NCBI RefSeq assembly: GCF_025231525.1
Contig: NZ_CP103057.1
Span: 1,443,001-1,507,000, forward strand
DNA length: 64,000 nt
Direction: 5' to 3'
DNA from: Sphingomonas endolithica
GTDB taxonomy: Bacteria; Pseudomonadota; Alphaproteobacteria; Sphingomonadales; Sphingomonadaceae
The notes under the pieces were generated by a model. That model did no database searches. It saw nothing but the letters and a program-made list of their open reading frames with translations, and was not told the origin of the DNA. The position numbers and the translations under genes were made by a program. Shown here piece after piece: positions 17,057 through 26,151 of this stretch (positions are counted from its first letter, which is position 1; each line of letters starts with the position of its first letter).

Positions 17057-18751
17057 ATGCTTTCGCCGCGCTGTCTTGCCTTTATCGGCCTCTTCATCGC
17101 GGCGATCACCTTGATGCCGGGTGTGGCGCAGGCCAAGGCGGGCACGATCGGCGAGCGTCTGGCGGTCTGCGTGCGGCGCGATGCGCCGGGGCTCAGCGCC
17201 GGCAAGATGCTGGCAGCGCCGGTCGGGTTCGACTGCCGCACGCCGCAGCGTCATTTCGGGCCGGGCGATTATTGGGTGGTGAGCCGGGCGCTCGACGTCG
17301 AGCTGCAGGATGTGCGCCGGACGGTACGCGTCTGCAGCGTGTGGCAGCAGCGCATGACGCTGTACGCGCGCTTTGCCGATGGGACGACGCTCAGGATCCC
17401 GGTCGATCAGCACGCCGCGACGCGCAACCTGCAACTGGGCGCGATCATCCAGCTTTACTTGCCGCAGCATCCGGCCAAGCTGCAGCGGTTGCTCTGGCAT
17501 GTGCAGGGCTCGGCCAACGTGCGGGGGATCATCCTGGCGCCGCGCGTGGCGACGGCGATCGAGGCGGCATCGTCGAACATGGTGATGGCGGCGATCTATG
17601 CCGGTTTCGCCGGCGTTTGCGCGGCATTGCTGCTGTACAATTTCGCACTCGCACGGGCGCTGCAGCATGCCTTCCTCAGATATTATTGCCTGATGATGGT
17701 CGGCATGCTGCTCTATACCTTGTCGTCGTCGGGCGCGCTGGCCTGGCTGTTGCCGGGCATCGAGAACAATTTGCGGCTGCGGATCAACTATGTCGTACTG
17801 GCGGCAACGGGTATCGCCGCCTTGTTCTTCCTGCGCCACTTCTTCGAAGAGGGCGTGATCCCGCGCGCACTCGACCGGGTCATCCTCCTCGCCTGTGGCG
17901 TGATGCTGGTGCCGACTTTGCTGGTGGCGACAGTCGCGCCCTGGCAAATGCAGGTGCTCGATCGGGCCTATTCGCTGGCCTTCATGGCGCTGATCATGAT
18001 GTCTGTACCGATGATCGTCTGTGCCTGGCGCAAACGCAGCCAATTCCTCAGCATGTTCGCGATCGCCTGGGCGACCCCGGTCATCCTGGCTACGGCCCGC
18101 GCCGCGCATGGGCTGGGTCTGCTGTCCTACAGTTTCTGGCTCGACAATTCGACGATCCTGTCGATGGCGCTGGAGGCGTTGCTGTCGTCACTCGCGATCG
18201 CCTACCGCATCCTGCTGATCACGCGCGAGCGCGATGCCGCGCGCGAACAGGAGGTGGTGGCGCGGATGCTGGCCGATGCTGATCCGCTGACGGGGCTGAT
18301 GAACCGGCGCTCGTTCCTGCGCGATGCGATCGGGCGGGTCGGGGACCAGCAATTGCTGCTGGTCGATCTCGATAACTTCAAGCGAGTCAACGACACGATC
18401 GGCCATGACGGCGGCGACGATGTGCTGCGTGTCGTCGCCCGGTGCCTGCGCGGGGCCGCCCCGAACGCGCTGGTGGCGCGGATCGGTGGTGAGGAGTTCG
18501 CCATTGTCTCCGCAGCCGGCGGGGCGCTGGATGCGAAGGATGTGCTCGCGCAACTGCGCACCGCGCACATGCCGTTCGACCTGACCGTCACCGCCAGCGT
18601 CGGCGCCTGTATCGGCCCGCTGGCGCGCGAGGCCGATTGGAAGGCGATGTATTGCGCCGCGGACCGGGCATTGTTCGAGGCCAAGGCGGCGGGGCGCGAC
18701 CGTGTCCGCCAGGCGATACCCTCGATCTTCGCCGTGCCGGTTGCGGCCTGA
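17057..18751 (+). CDS. membrane diguanylate cyclase with DISM-type sensor
   Basis: A 564-residue protein. A signal peptide (to about VAQA, residue 25) is followed by a periplasmic beta-rich domain (about 30-170) like 7TMR-DISM extracellular domains, then seven hydrophobic helices (about 175-385), and a GGDEF domain from about 410. The active site is GGEEF at 477-481, so c-di-GMP synthesis is expected. The RxxD inhibitory site is not present at the usual position upstream. The sensed ligand is unknown. ATG 17057 is chosen as it starts the signal peptide; the frame is open further upstream. Confidence 0.88.
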   Translation: MLSPRCLAFIGLFIAAITLMPGVAQAKAGTIGERLAVCVRRDAPGLSAGKMLAAPVGFDCRTPQRHFGPGDYWVVSRALDVELQDVRRTVRVCSVWQQRMTLYARFADGTTLRIPVDQHAATRNLQLGAIIQLYLPQHPAKLQRLLWHVQGSANVRGIILAPRVATAIEAASSNMVMAAIYAGFAGVCAALLLYNFALARALQHAFLRYYCLMMVGMLLYTLSSSGALAWLLPGIENNLRLRINYVVLAATGIAALFFLRHFFEEGVIPRALDRVILLACGVMLVPTLLVATVAPWQMQVLDRAYSLAFMALIMMSVPMIVCAWRKRSQFLSMFAIAWATPVILATARAAHGLGLLSYSFWLDNSTILSMALEALLSSLAIAYRILLITRERDAAREQEVVARMLADADPLTGLMNRRSFLRDAIGRVGDQQLLLVDLDNFKRVNDTIGHDGGDDVLRVVARCLRGAAPNALVARIGGEEFAIVSAAGGALDAKDVLAQLRTAHMPFDLTVTASVGACIGPLAREADWKAMYCAADRALFEAKAAGRDRVRQAIPSIFAVPVAA

Positions 18752-18812
18752 GCGCCGCTTGTCGCCCGATCGCAATCCTGATATTCAATCATAGTTATCG
18801 GGAGTGGTGGAC

Positions 18813-19007
18813 ATGCGCGAACGTCGGATCGGTTTCTGTATCGCCATCGCGCTGATGCTGCTGGTCGCCGTTCGGCACCCGAGCGCCGATATCCGCATCC
18901 TGACGCACGACTCGGCCGACCGTGCCCCGGCGCGCGTGCAGGCGGCGGTCGATCTCGGCATCGTCGCGGTTTCCGTGTTGGTGACCTGGACCCGGCGCCT
19001 GGTATAA
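18813..19007 (+). CDS. small two-helix membrane protein
   Basis: A 64-residue open frame with GGGAG 8 bases before ATG 18813. It has a hydrophobic segment at about 7-19 (FCIAIALMLLVAV), a polar loop (HPSADIRILTHDSADRAP) and a second segment at about 46-58 (LGIVAVSVLVTW) ending in RR. I do not recognise a family. The good ribosome site and fit between two genes on the same strand support it being real. Confidence 0.6.
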   Translation: MRERRIGFCIAIALMLLVAVRHPSADIRILTHDSADRAPARVQAAVDLGIVAVSVLVTWTRRLV

Positions 19008-19044
19008 CTTGCGGGGCCGCGCGGGCTTGCTTACACGCCTGTAA

Positions 19045-20733
19045 ATGACTGATCCCAGCAGCGCGTGGCTGAACGCGTATCGCCACCCGACCCCATGGAC
19101 TACCGAGTTTCCGCCGCTCTCGATGGTGGATTTGTTCGATGATGCCGCAGCCACAGGCGGCGCGGCGCCGCTGATCGACTTTCTCGGCCGCCACTATAGC
19201 TATGCGCAAACGCATGCCGCGGCCAACCGCGTCGCGGCCGGGCTTGCCGCATTGGGCTATGGGCCGGGCGACCGGATCGGGCTGTTCCTGCCCAACGTGC
19301 CGCATTACCTGGCGGCCTATTACGGCATCCTGAAACTGGGCGCGACGGTGGTGAACTTCTCGCCGCTGTATACGGTGGACGAACTGGCGCACCAGGTGGC
19401 GGATTCGGGCACCAAATTGCTGTTCACCGTGTCGGCCAAGGCCGTGCTGCCGACAGCGCTGAAGGTGCTCGACAAGAGCGCGCTCGAGCGGCTGGTGGTG
19501 GGATCGGTCGCAGGCGCGCTGCCGGCGGGCAAGTCGCTGCTGTACCGGCTGTTCAAGCGCAAGGAGACGACCGAGCGGCCGAACGATCCGCGGGTCATGG
19601 CGTTCTCGGCGCTGATCAAGAATGACGGCCGGCATGCCACGCCGGCGATCGATCCGAACCGCGACGTCGCGCTGATCCAATATACCGGGGGCACCACGGG
19701 CGTGCCCAAGGGCGCGATGCTGACGCACCAGAACCTGTCGGCCAATGCGCGGCAGGTGATGGGGATCGACCCGCATGCCGGCGCCGAGGACCGCATCCTG
19801 GGCGTGCTGCCGCTGTTCCATGTCTTCGCCAATACCTGTGTGCTCAACCGCACCGTGCTGAACGGCGGCTGCATCGTGATGCTGCCGCGCTTCGAGGCGG
19901 GCCAGGTGCTGGCGGCGTTGCAGCGGACCAAGGCGACCTCGCTGCCTGGCGTGCCGACGATGTACCAGGCGCTGCTCGATCATGCGGACGCGGCGAAGAC
20001 GGATTTCAGCAGCTTGCGCGTCTGCATCTCCGGTGGCGCGCCGCTATCGGCTGAATTGAAGGCGAAGTTCGAGGGCGTGACGGGCGCGACCGTGGTCGAG
20101 GGTTACGGCCTGTCGGAGAGCTCGGGCGTGGTCTCCGCCAACCCGTATGAGCGCGAGGGCAAGCCCGGCACGATCGGACAGCCGATCCCCGCCACGCACG
20201 TACGATTGGTGGACAAGGGCGATCCTACCCAGCCCGCGCCCGACGGCGAACCGGGCGAGATCATCGTTGCCGGTCCGCAGATCATGCAAGGCTATTGGGA
20301 CCGCCCCGATACCGACAACGAAGTGTTCGTCGCCGACGAGTACGGCATCAACTGGCTGCGGACCGGTGACGTCGGGGTGATCGACGCGGATGGCTTCATC
20401 CGCATCGTCGACCGCCTGAAGGACATGATCGCGGTCAGCGGCTTCAAGGTCTTCCCGAGCCAGATCGAGGCGATCCTGCACCACCATCCCGCGGTGAAGG
20501 AAGCGATGGTGATCGGCCTGCCCGACCCGTATCGTGGCGAGCAGCCGCGCGGTTACGTGACGCTGAACGACGGGATGACAGTCGCTGCCGATGAACTGCG
20601 CGACTGGCTGAATCCGCAATTGGGGCGCCATGAGCGGGTCGACCGCGTGGTGGTCAGGGACAGCATGCCCAAGACGATGATCGGCAAGCTCAGCCGCAAG
20701 GATCTGGTGGCGGAAGTGATGGCCGAGGGCTGA
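19045..20733 (+). CDS. fadD: long-chain fatty acid-CoA ligase
   Basis: A 562-residue ANL-superfamily enzyme. The phosphate loop is YTGGTTGVPKGAML at about 213-226, with VEGYGLSESSGVV, the hinge-region GDVGVIDADGFIRIVDRLKDMI, and the C-terminal lysine in KTMIGKLSRK. It activates long-chain fatty acids to acyl-CoA for degradation or lipid synthesis at the inner membrane. ATG 19045 fits the family but has no good Shine-Dalgarno. It is followed by an R5 palindrome. Confidence 0.93.
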   Translation: MTDPSSAWLNAYRHPTPWTTEFPPLSMVDLFDDAAATGGAAPLIDFLGRHYSYAQTHAAANRVAAGLAALGYGPGDRIGLFLPNVPHYLAAYYGILKLGATVVNFSPLYTVDELAHQVADSGTKLLFTVSAKAVLPTALKVLDKSALERLVVGSVAGALPAGKSLLYRLFKRKETTERPNDPRVMAFSALIKNDGRHATPAIDPNRDVALIQYTGGTTGVPKGAMLTHQNLSANARQVMGIDPHAGAEDRILGVLPLFHVFANTCVLNRTVLNGGCIVMLPRFEAGQVLAALQRTKATSLPGVPTMYQALLDHADAAKTDFSSLRVCISGGAPLSAELKAKFEGVTGATVVEGYGLSESSGVVSANPYEREGKPGTIGQPIPATHVRLVDKGDPTQPAPDGEPGEIIVAGPQIMQGYWDRPDTDNEVFVADEYGINWLRTGDVGVIDADGFIRIVDRLKDMIAVSGFKVFPSQIEAILHHHPAVKEAMVIGLPDPYRGEQPRGYVTLNDGMTVAADELRDWLNPQLGRHERVDRVVVRDSMPKTMIGKLSRKDLVAEVMAEG

Positions 20734-20741
20734 CATTTAAG

Positions 20742-20848
20742 CTCCCCTCCCTGGAAGGGAGGGGTTGGGGGTGGGTCGGCTCGGGGCACCACCGGCGGCG
20801 CGCGAAGGACCAACCCACCCCCTGCCCCCTCCCTTTCAGGGAGGGGAG
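20742..20848. repeat. intergenic palindrome, type R5
   Basis: The ends CTCCCCTCCCTG (20742-20753) and CAGGGAGGGGAG (20837-20848) pair perfectly, and GGTTGGGGGTGGG pairs with CCCACCCCCTGCC further in. It lies between the convergent fadD and L,D-transpeptidase genes and could end both transcripts. Confidence 0.85.
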
Positions 20849-20852
20849 AAGA

Positions 20853-21545
20853 TCAAGCAGCCTTGATCGACTGCCCTGCGCTGAGCATCTCGCCGCGCGT
20901 CACGATCACCTTGTCGCCGAGCTTGACTGCGGCGAACACCTTCTTGGCGAAGGCGGTCGGCACCCCGATGCAGCCATGGGTGACATAGCCGTCGCCGACT
21001 TCGCTGCCGTGGATCGAGATGCCGTCATTGGTCAGCCGCAGCATGTACGGCATTGGCGCGTCATAGATGTTCGAGACGTGATCGGCATCCTTCTGCGTGA
21101 TCGGGAAGATGCCGAGCGGGGTCGGGGTCTGGTCGCCGCCATAGATGATCACCGCGGTGCCGATCTCATAGCCGGCACGGAATACCGAGACGGTCTGCGC
21201 GGCGAGATCGACGGTGATGACGATCGGCCCGGTCGCGGGCGCGCCGCTCTCGTCCCAATAATGATCGCCCTGCCGCATCGGGCCTGCAATCTCGAGTACG
21301 CGCTTGACGACATAGCCGGGATCGGGCGCCACCGCCGGCGCGGCGGGCGCGGGCTTGGCGGCCAGCGCGAGCGGTTGCGCCCTGGGCGGTGCGATGCGGG
21401 GTGCGGCGATCGGCGCGGCCTTGGGCAGGTTGGCCGCCACCGCCATCAGCCCGACGCCGCCGAACAGGCAGGCGGTCAGCGTGCCGGCGAGGATCACCGA
21501 TCCTCGGTTGCGGCGCGGCGCGGTGGGTGGGGTGTTGCTTGCCAT
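20853..21545 (-). CDS. L,D-transpeptidase family protein (YkuD domain)
   Basis: About 230 residues. The N terminus has a basic region and one hydrophobic segment (SVILAGTLTACLFGGVGLMA), a likely signal anchor, then a Pro/Ala-rich linker. The YkuD domain spans about 95-220 with SIHGSEVGDGYVTHGCIGVP holding the His and the catalytic Cys. Such enzymes cross-link peptidoglycan or attach proteins to it. The Arg normally two residues after Cys (HGC-h-R) is Gly here. ATG 21545 is used; TTG 21566 is possible, and neither has a clear ribosome site. Confidence 0.85.
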   Translation of the reverse strand: MASNTPPTAPRRNRGSVILAGTLTACLFGGVGLMAVAANLPKAAPIAAPRIAPPRAQPLALAAKPAPAAPAVAPDPGYVVKRVLEIAGPMRQGDHYWDESGAPATGPIVITVDLAAQTVSVFRAGYEIGTAVIIYGGDQTPTPLGIFPITQKDADHVSNIYDAPMPYMLRLTNDGISIHGSEVGDGYVTHGCIGVPTAFAKKVFAAVKLGDKVIVTRGEMLSAGQSIKAA

Positions 21546-21648
21546 CGGAGGGCGGATGTCGGCCAAAGATGTGGGTTTGAACAGGGCGCTTTTTGGACCG
21601 TGCCGGAGAGGGACGAAGGTGGGGGGTGTTCATAATCACACCCCGCGG

Positions 21649-21750
21649 CTCCCCGGCGGAGGCCGGGGCCCAGTCGCGGAAGTGGATTTGGTGGACGTGG
21701 CGCCCGCCAATCGCCGTTCCACGACTGGGCCCCGGCCTCCGCCGGGGAAG
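21649..21750. repeat. intergenic palindrome, type R1
   Basis: Arms CTCCCCGGCGGAGGCCGGGG and CCCCGGCCTCCGCCGGGGAA lie about 60 bases apart; inner segments (CAGTCGCGGAA / TTCCACGACTG) pair too. Confidence 0.85.
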
Positions 21751-21758
21751 TAAGTCGA

Positions 21759-23117
21759 CTATCCGACCACCGTCTTCAGGTTCATGAACTCGTGCAGCCC
21801 GTATGGCCCCAATTCGCGGCCATGGCCCGAGCGCTTGATCCCGCCGAACGGCGCCTCCGGGCTGCTCGCCAGCATCTGGTTGACCGCGGTCATGCCGGCC
21901 TCGATCTCGCGTTCGAAGCGTTCGCGTTCGGCGGCATCTTCTGTCCATACCGATGACCCGAGGCCAAACGGCACGTCGTTGGCAAGCGCGATCGCGGCGT
22001 CGATATCATCCGCCTTGAACAGCATCGCTACCGGTCCGAACAACTCCTCCTTGGCCACCGCATGATCGATCGGCACGTCGACCAGGATGCCGGCGGACAT
22101 GTACGCGCCCTTGCCCGGCAAGGCCTCGCCGCCGAAGAGCATTCTGCCGCCTTCCTTCTCGATCATCGCTAATTGGTCGATCACGGTCTGGCGCTGCTCC
22201 TCGCTGGAAAGCGGCCCCATGTCGGTCGCTGGATCGAACGGATCGCCGGCCCTCACCGCATGCATCCCGGCGGAGAATTTCTCCAGGAATGCGTCGTAGA
22301 CATCGGCATGGACGATCATCCGCTTGGCGCAAATGCACGACTGGCCGGTATTTTGCACGCGCGCGGTGACGGCAGTCTTGGCGGCGAGATCGAGATCGGC
22401 CGAGGGCATGACGATGAACGGGTCGGAGCCGCCGAGTTCCAGCACGACCTTCTTCAGCGCGCGACCGGCGGCCTCCGCCACCTTCATCCCCGCGCCCTCG
22501 CTACCGGTGAGCGTGACGGCGGCGATCCGATCGTCGGCGATCAGCGCATCGACCTTGTCCGACTTGATCGCCAGGTTCTGGAAGAGCCCCGCCGGCGCAC
22601 CGGCGGCGATGACCATTTCCTCGATCGCGGCACCCACGCCCTGCACGCTGGAGGCATGTTTGAGCAGCGCGACATTGCCGGCCATGATCGTCGGGGCAAG
22701 GAAGCGCACGACCTGCCAATAGGGGAAATTCCACGGCATGATCGCGAGCACCGGGCCGATCGGCAACCAGCGCGCGGTCGCCTTGCCAGCGGAGGTGGCG
22801 AATTCGCGCGAGGCGAGCATCGCCGGGCCTTCCTGCGCATAATGGCGGAAGCCGACGGCGCATTTGTCGACCTCGGCCAATGCCGACTTCAGCGTCTTGC
22901 CCATTTCGCGCACAGCGATTTCGGCCAGGCGCTGGCGATTGGCGTCGAACTGCTCGGCGATCGCCTCGAGCAGTGCCGTGCGCGTGGCGTAATCGGTGGC
23001 GCGCCAGGATTTGTAGGCGTCCGCGGCGCGCTGGATGCGGAGGTCGAGTTCGTCGGCGGTGAGCTCGGCGAAGCTTTCGCCGGGTGCGCCGGTGGCGGGG
23101 TTGATGCTGGTAAACAT
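21759..23117 (-). CDS. NAD(P)-dependent aldehyde dehydrogenase, succinate-semialdehyde dehydrogenase type
   Basis: A 452-residue ALDH. It has PWNFPYWQVVRF, the Rossmann-type SVQGVGAAIEEM, the glutamate motif ELGGSDPFIV and the catalytic Cys in NTGQSCICAKR. This pattern and the start FTSINPATG resemble succinate-semialdehyde dehydrogenases (GabD/Sad). ATG 23117 has AGGAG 9 bases upstream and is preferred over the in-frame ATG at 23147. No neighbouring GABA-pathway gene is present, so the substrate is inferred only from family. Confidence 0.92.
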   Translation of the reverse strand: MFTSINPATGAPGESFAELTADELDLRIQRAADAYKSWRATDYATRTALLEAIAEQFDANRQRLAEIAVREMGKTLKSALAEVDKCAVGFRHYAQEGPAMLASREFATSAGKATARWLPIGPVLAIMPWNFPYWQVVRFLAPTIMAGNVALLKHASSVQGVGAAIEEMVIAAGAPAGLFQNLAIKSDKVDALIADDRIAAVTLTGSEGAGMKVAEAAGRALKKVVLELGGSDPFIVMPSADLDLAAKTAVTARVQNTGQSCICAKRMIVHADVYDAFLEKFSAGMHAVRAGDPFDPATDMGPLSSEEQRQTVIDQLAMIEKEGGRMLFGGEALPGKGAYMSAGILVDVPIDHAVAKEELFGPVAMLFKADDIDAAIALANDVPFGLGSSVWTEDAAERERFEREIEAGMTAVNQMLASSPEAPFGGIKRSGHGRELGPYGLHEFMNLKTVVG

Positions 23118-23537
23118 GGGGGAAGCTCCTGAGGTCGTGGCGTTCAACGCACGAGGTGCCGCTTTGCCCCCTCGGTTGGGCGGTGGGTTTCGCCCAAGCC
23201 GTCACCCCTGACCTGTTCCGGGCTCCGCCGTGCCGCTTGCCACGACGATAGTGCATCGAGCGCAGAGCGTGCGCTCGGTGGACTCCGAGCGAGTCGATGC
23301 TCATACCAGCAAACATGTCGCTGCCGTCATCCCCGCGCAGGCGGGGATCCATAGTCTTGAACGATAGCGATTTCGCCGCCGCGTAAGCCAGTATGGATTT
23401 CCGCCTGCGCGGGAATGACGATTACATGCCGGCGCGGCATAGCCACCGGACGAGATCCGGGGTGATGGCTGGCGCGCGTCTGCTAGCGGTCGGTCGGAGC
23501 CTTGACCCCCCTCCTCCGCCTGTCGCATAGCGCGGCG
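23118..23537. other. intergenic region, divergent ALDH and xseB promoters
   Basis: No gene is seen. It holds an imperfect inverted repeat at about 23250-23301 (GTGCATCGAGCG / CGAGTCGATGC) and the R3 palindrome at 23326-23419. The last 100 bases before xseB are the likely promoter of xseB-ispA. Confidence 0.5.
23326..23419. repeat. intergenic palindrome, type R3
   Basis: Starts GTCATCCCCGCGCAGGCGGG and ends CCGCCTGCGCGGGAATGAC; both ends fold alone and pair with each other. Confidence 0.85.
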
Positions 23538-23792
23538 ATGGACATTACCCCCGCACAGATCCCGGTCGAAGACCTGTCGTTCGAAGCGGCGTTGCGCGAG
23601 CTGGAGGCAATCGTCGGCCGGCTCGAATCCGGTGACGAGCCGCTGGAAGGCGCGATCGCATTGTACGAGCGCGGCGACAAATTGCGCCAGCGCTGCAAGG
23701 ATCGGCTGGATGCGGCGCAGGCGCGGATCGAATCGATCCGCACCGATGCCGATGGCCGCGCCGCCGGCACCCAGCCCTTTGCCGCCGGCTGA
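23538..23792 (+). CDS. xseB: exodeoxyribonuclease VII small subunit
   Basis: An 84-residue protein with the XseB pattern: LSFEAALRELEAIVGRLESG, then LEGAIALYERGDKLRQRC. It binds the large subunit XseA to form exonuclease VII, which degrades single-stranded DNA. The stop is one base before the ispA start, so the two are translated from one message, an arrangement also seen in many proteobacteria. The C terminus is Ala/Gly-rich and variable. Confidence 0.93.
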   Translation: MDITPAQIPVEDLSFEAALRELEAIVGRLESGDEPLEGAIALYERGDKLRQRCKDRLDAAQARIESIRTDADGRAAGTQPFAAG

Positions 23793-23793
23793 G

Positions 23794-24693
23794 ATGAGCG
23801 GCGCGTCCCCTTTGTTGCAGGCCGCGCTGGCGGATGTCGCGGCCGATATCGATCGCCGCTTCGATGCGCTGCTGGAGGTGCCGGACGATCCCCGTGCCGA
23901 TCTGTACCGTGCGATGCGCCATGCCGCGATCGGCGGGGGCAAAAGGCTGCGGCCGATGCTGGTGCAGGCGACCGCGCGATTGTTCGCGGTGGATCGCGAT
24001 TGCGCCGGCCGCGCCGGCCTCGCGATCGAGTGCATCCATGTCTATTCGCTGGTCCATGACGACCTGCCGGCGATGGACGATGACGACATGCGCCACGGCA
24101 AGCCCGCGGCGCACAAGGTGTTCGGCGAGGCGACCGCGATCCTGGCCGGCGATTGCCTGCATGCGCTGGCATTCGAAGTGCTGGCCGATCCGGACACGCA
24201 TGCCGACCCGTTCGTGCGCGCCGAGCTGATCGCCGATCTCGCCCGCGCCTCCGGCCCGAACGGCATGGCCGGCGGCCAGATGATGGACCTGGAGGCGGAG
24301 AAATCGAGCTTCGACCTGCCGACCGTTACGCGGTTGCAGGCGATGAAGACCGGCGCGCTGATCGCGGCCTCGGTCGAGGCCGGCGCGATCCTGGGACGCC
24401 TGCCGGTCGAGGGGCGCACATCCTTACGCGGTTATGCCCGCGATCTCGGCCTCGCTTTCCAGATCGCGGACGACATCCTGGATGTCGAAGGTGACCAGGC
24501 ACTAGCGGGCAAGGCGCTGCGCAAGGACGCGGCGGCCGGCAAGGAGACGTTCCTGTCGCTGCTGGGCCTGGACCGCGCGCGCGAGCAGTTGCGCATGCTG
24601 GTCGACCAGGCAGTGGCGCATCTGCACGGTTATGGCGCGGAGGCGGACGTGCTGCGCGATATCGCGCGGTTCGTGATGGCGCGGGATCATTGA
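23794..24693 (+). CDS. ispA: farnesyl diphosphate synthase (geranyltranstransferase)
   Basis: A 299-residue trans-prenyl synthase. The first aspartate motif is DDLPAMDDDD with HVYSLVH before it, the second is DDILDVEGD; GGKRLRPML lies near 49. The residues before the first motif fit the short-chain bacterial farnesyl diphosphate synthases. It makes C15 diphosphate for quinones, undecaprenyl carriers and carotenoids. ATG 23794 begins one base after the xseB stop. Confidence 0.95.
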   Translation: MSGASPLLQAALADVAADIDRRFDALLEVPDDPRADLYRAMRHAAIGGGKRLRPMLVQATARLFAVDRDCAGRAGLAIECIHVYSLVHDDLPAMDDDDMRHGKPAAHKVFGEATAILAGDCLHALAFEVLADPDTHADPFVRAELIADLARASGPNGMAGGQMMDLEAEKSSFDLPTVTRLQAMKTGALIAASVEAGAILGRLPVEGRTSLRGYARDLGLAFQIADDILDVEGDQALAGKALRKDAAAGKETFLSLLGLDRAREQLRMLVDQAVAHLHGYGAEADVLRDIARFVMARDH

Positions 24694-24700
24694 GCTACCC

Positions 24701-24782
24701 GTCACCCCAGCGAAAGCTGGGGTCTCTGTGGGGGCGCATGTCACGCTCGCCTCACGAAGATCTTAGCGTCCGCTGGGATGAC
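24701..24782. repeat. intergenic palindrome, diverged type R3
   Basis: Starts GTCACCCCAGCGAAAGCTGG, whose ACCCCAGC/GCTGGGGT arms make an 8-base hairpin with a GAAA loop, and ends CGCTGGGATGAC. It may also end the xseB-ispA transcript. Confidence 0.7.
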
Positions 24783-24808
24783 GGCTTCTCGGTTTGGGAG
24801 CTAGAAAC

Positions 24809-25315
24809 ATGACCACCCGCATCGGCGTCTATCCCGGCACGTTCGACCCGATCACGCTCGGCCATACCGACATCATCCGGCGCGGCGCCAAGCTGGTCGA
24901 TCGCTTGGTCGTGGGCGTGACCACCAATGCCTCCAAATCGCCGATGTTCTGCATCGAGGAGCGCATGGCGATGGTCCGCCGCGAGGTCGAGGAGATTGGC
25001 GGCGATATCGACGTGGTCAGCTTCGATTCGCTGCTGATGGATTTCGCCGAGCGGCAGGGCGCCAAGGTGATCGTGCGCGGCCTGCGCGCCGTCGCCGATT
25101 TCGAATATGAATATCAGATGGCGGGCATGAACCAGCAGATCAATCCGCGGGTCGAGACGGTGTTCCTGATGGCCGATGTGGCACTGCAGCCGATCGCCAG
25201 CCGGCTGGTCAAGGAAATCGCGCTGTACGGCGGCGATATCGGCAAGTTCGTGCCGCCGCGCGTCTCGCAGGAGGTCGCCCGGCGCGTGGCCGAGATCGGC
25301 CGCAAGGGCAGCTGA
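24809..25315 (+). CDS. coaD: phosphopantetheine adenylyltransferase
   Basis: A 168-residue nucleotidyltransferase of normal CoaD length. The GTFDPITLGHTDI loop (10-22) carries His19 of the T/HxGH-type motif; VVGVTTNASKSPMF, RGLRAVADFEYE and the C-terminal ASRLVKEIA complete the family pattern. It makes dephospho-CoA from phosphopantetheine and ATP. GGGAG at 24796-24800 supports ATG 24809. The PPIase gene follows at 68 bases. Confidence 0.96.
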   Translation: MTTRIGVYPGTFDPITLGHTDIIRRGAKLVDRLVVGVTTNASKSPMFCIEERMAMVRREVEEIGGDIDVVSFDSLLMDFAERQGAKVIVRGLRAVADFEYEYQMAGMNQQINPRVETVFLMADVALQPIASRLVKEIALYGGDIGKFVPPRVSQEVARRVAEIGRKGS

Positions 25316-25383
25316 CGTTCAGATTGGCGCAAGGCCGGATTTGCTCTAGACGCCGACACCGAAGCCGAAATTACCGCGGGGAT

Positions 25384-26121
25384 ATGATGCGTTCGATTGC
25401 CACAATGATTGCCGTCGCCTGCGCGATGATCGCCCTTCCCGCGGCGGCGCAGAAGGAGAAGCCCGAGGCCAAGACGATCGCGGATCCCAAGGCGCCGGTG
25501 GTGTTCGCGCCGCGCATCGCGCCTGCTTCGGCAACCGACCCCGAAAACCTGCTGTATCTCGATCTGTCGACCGGCGGGCGCGTGGTGATCTGGCTGCGCA
25601 CCGATGTCGCGCCCAAGATGGTCGAACGCGTCAAGACGCTGACCCGCCAGCATTTCTATGACGGGCTGATGTTCCACCGCGTGATCGAAGGCTTCATGGC
25701 GCAGGGCGGCGACCCGAAGGGCGACGGGACCGGCGGATCGACGCTGCCCGACGTGCCGGCCGAGTTCAATTACCTGCCGCACGTGCGCGGCGCCGTGGCA
25801 GCGGCACGCGCCGACAGCCCGGACAGCGCGAACAGCCAGTTCTATATCGTGTTCCAGCCGCGGCTCAGCCTCGACAAGAAGTATACCGTGTTCGGCCGCG
25901 TGCTGGAGGGTATGCAATATGTCGACGCGATCGAACGTGGCGAGCCGCCGGCGAACCCGTCCAAGATCGTGCATGCCTATGTCGCGGCGGATCATCCGCC
26001 GGCCTATGCGCCGGCCCCGGTGGCCGCGCCCGTGACGCTGCCCGCGACCACGCTGGCACCGTCTACGGCGACGAAGCCCGCAGCAAAGCCCGTCGCCAAG
26101 AAGCCGGCGACGAAGAAGTAA
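25384..26121 (+). CDS. periplasmic cyclophilin-type peptidyl-prolyl isomerase
   Basis: About 245 residues. A signal peptide ends near ALPAAAQ (residue 24). The cyclophilin domain (about 55-205) has FYDGLMFHRVIEGFMAQGGD and NSQFYIVFQP, matching bacterial PpiA-like enzymes that catalyse prolyl cis-trans isomerisation. A Pro/Ala/Lys tail (KPAAKPVAKKPATKK) follows, which is not part of the fold and may bind the wall or be disordered. The start is ATG 25384 or 25387, just after GGGG. Confidence 0.92.
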   Translation: MMRSIATMIAVACAMIALPAAAQKEKPEAKTIADPKAPVVFAPRIAPASATDPENLLYLDLSTGGRVVIWLRTDVAPKMVERVKTLTRQHFYDGLMFHRVIEGFMAQGGDPKGDGTGGSTLPDVPAEFNYLPHVRGAVAAARADSPDSANSQFYIVFQPRLSLDKKYTVFGRVLEGMQYVDAIERGEPPANPSKIVHAYVAADHPPAYAPAPVAAPVTLPATTLAPSTATKPAAKPVAKKPATKK

Positions 26122-26151
26122 GCAGCGCCCCGCGGGGGCGGGGATAATGCC

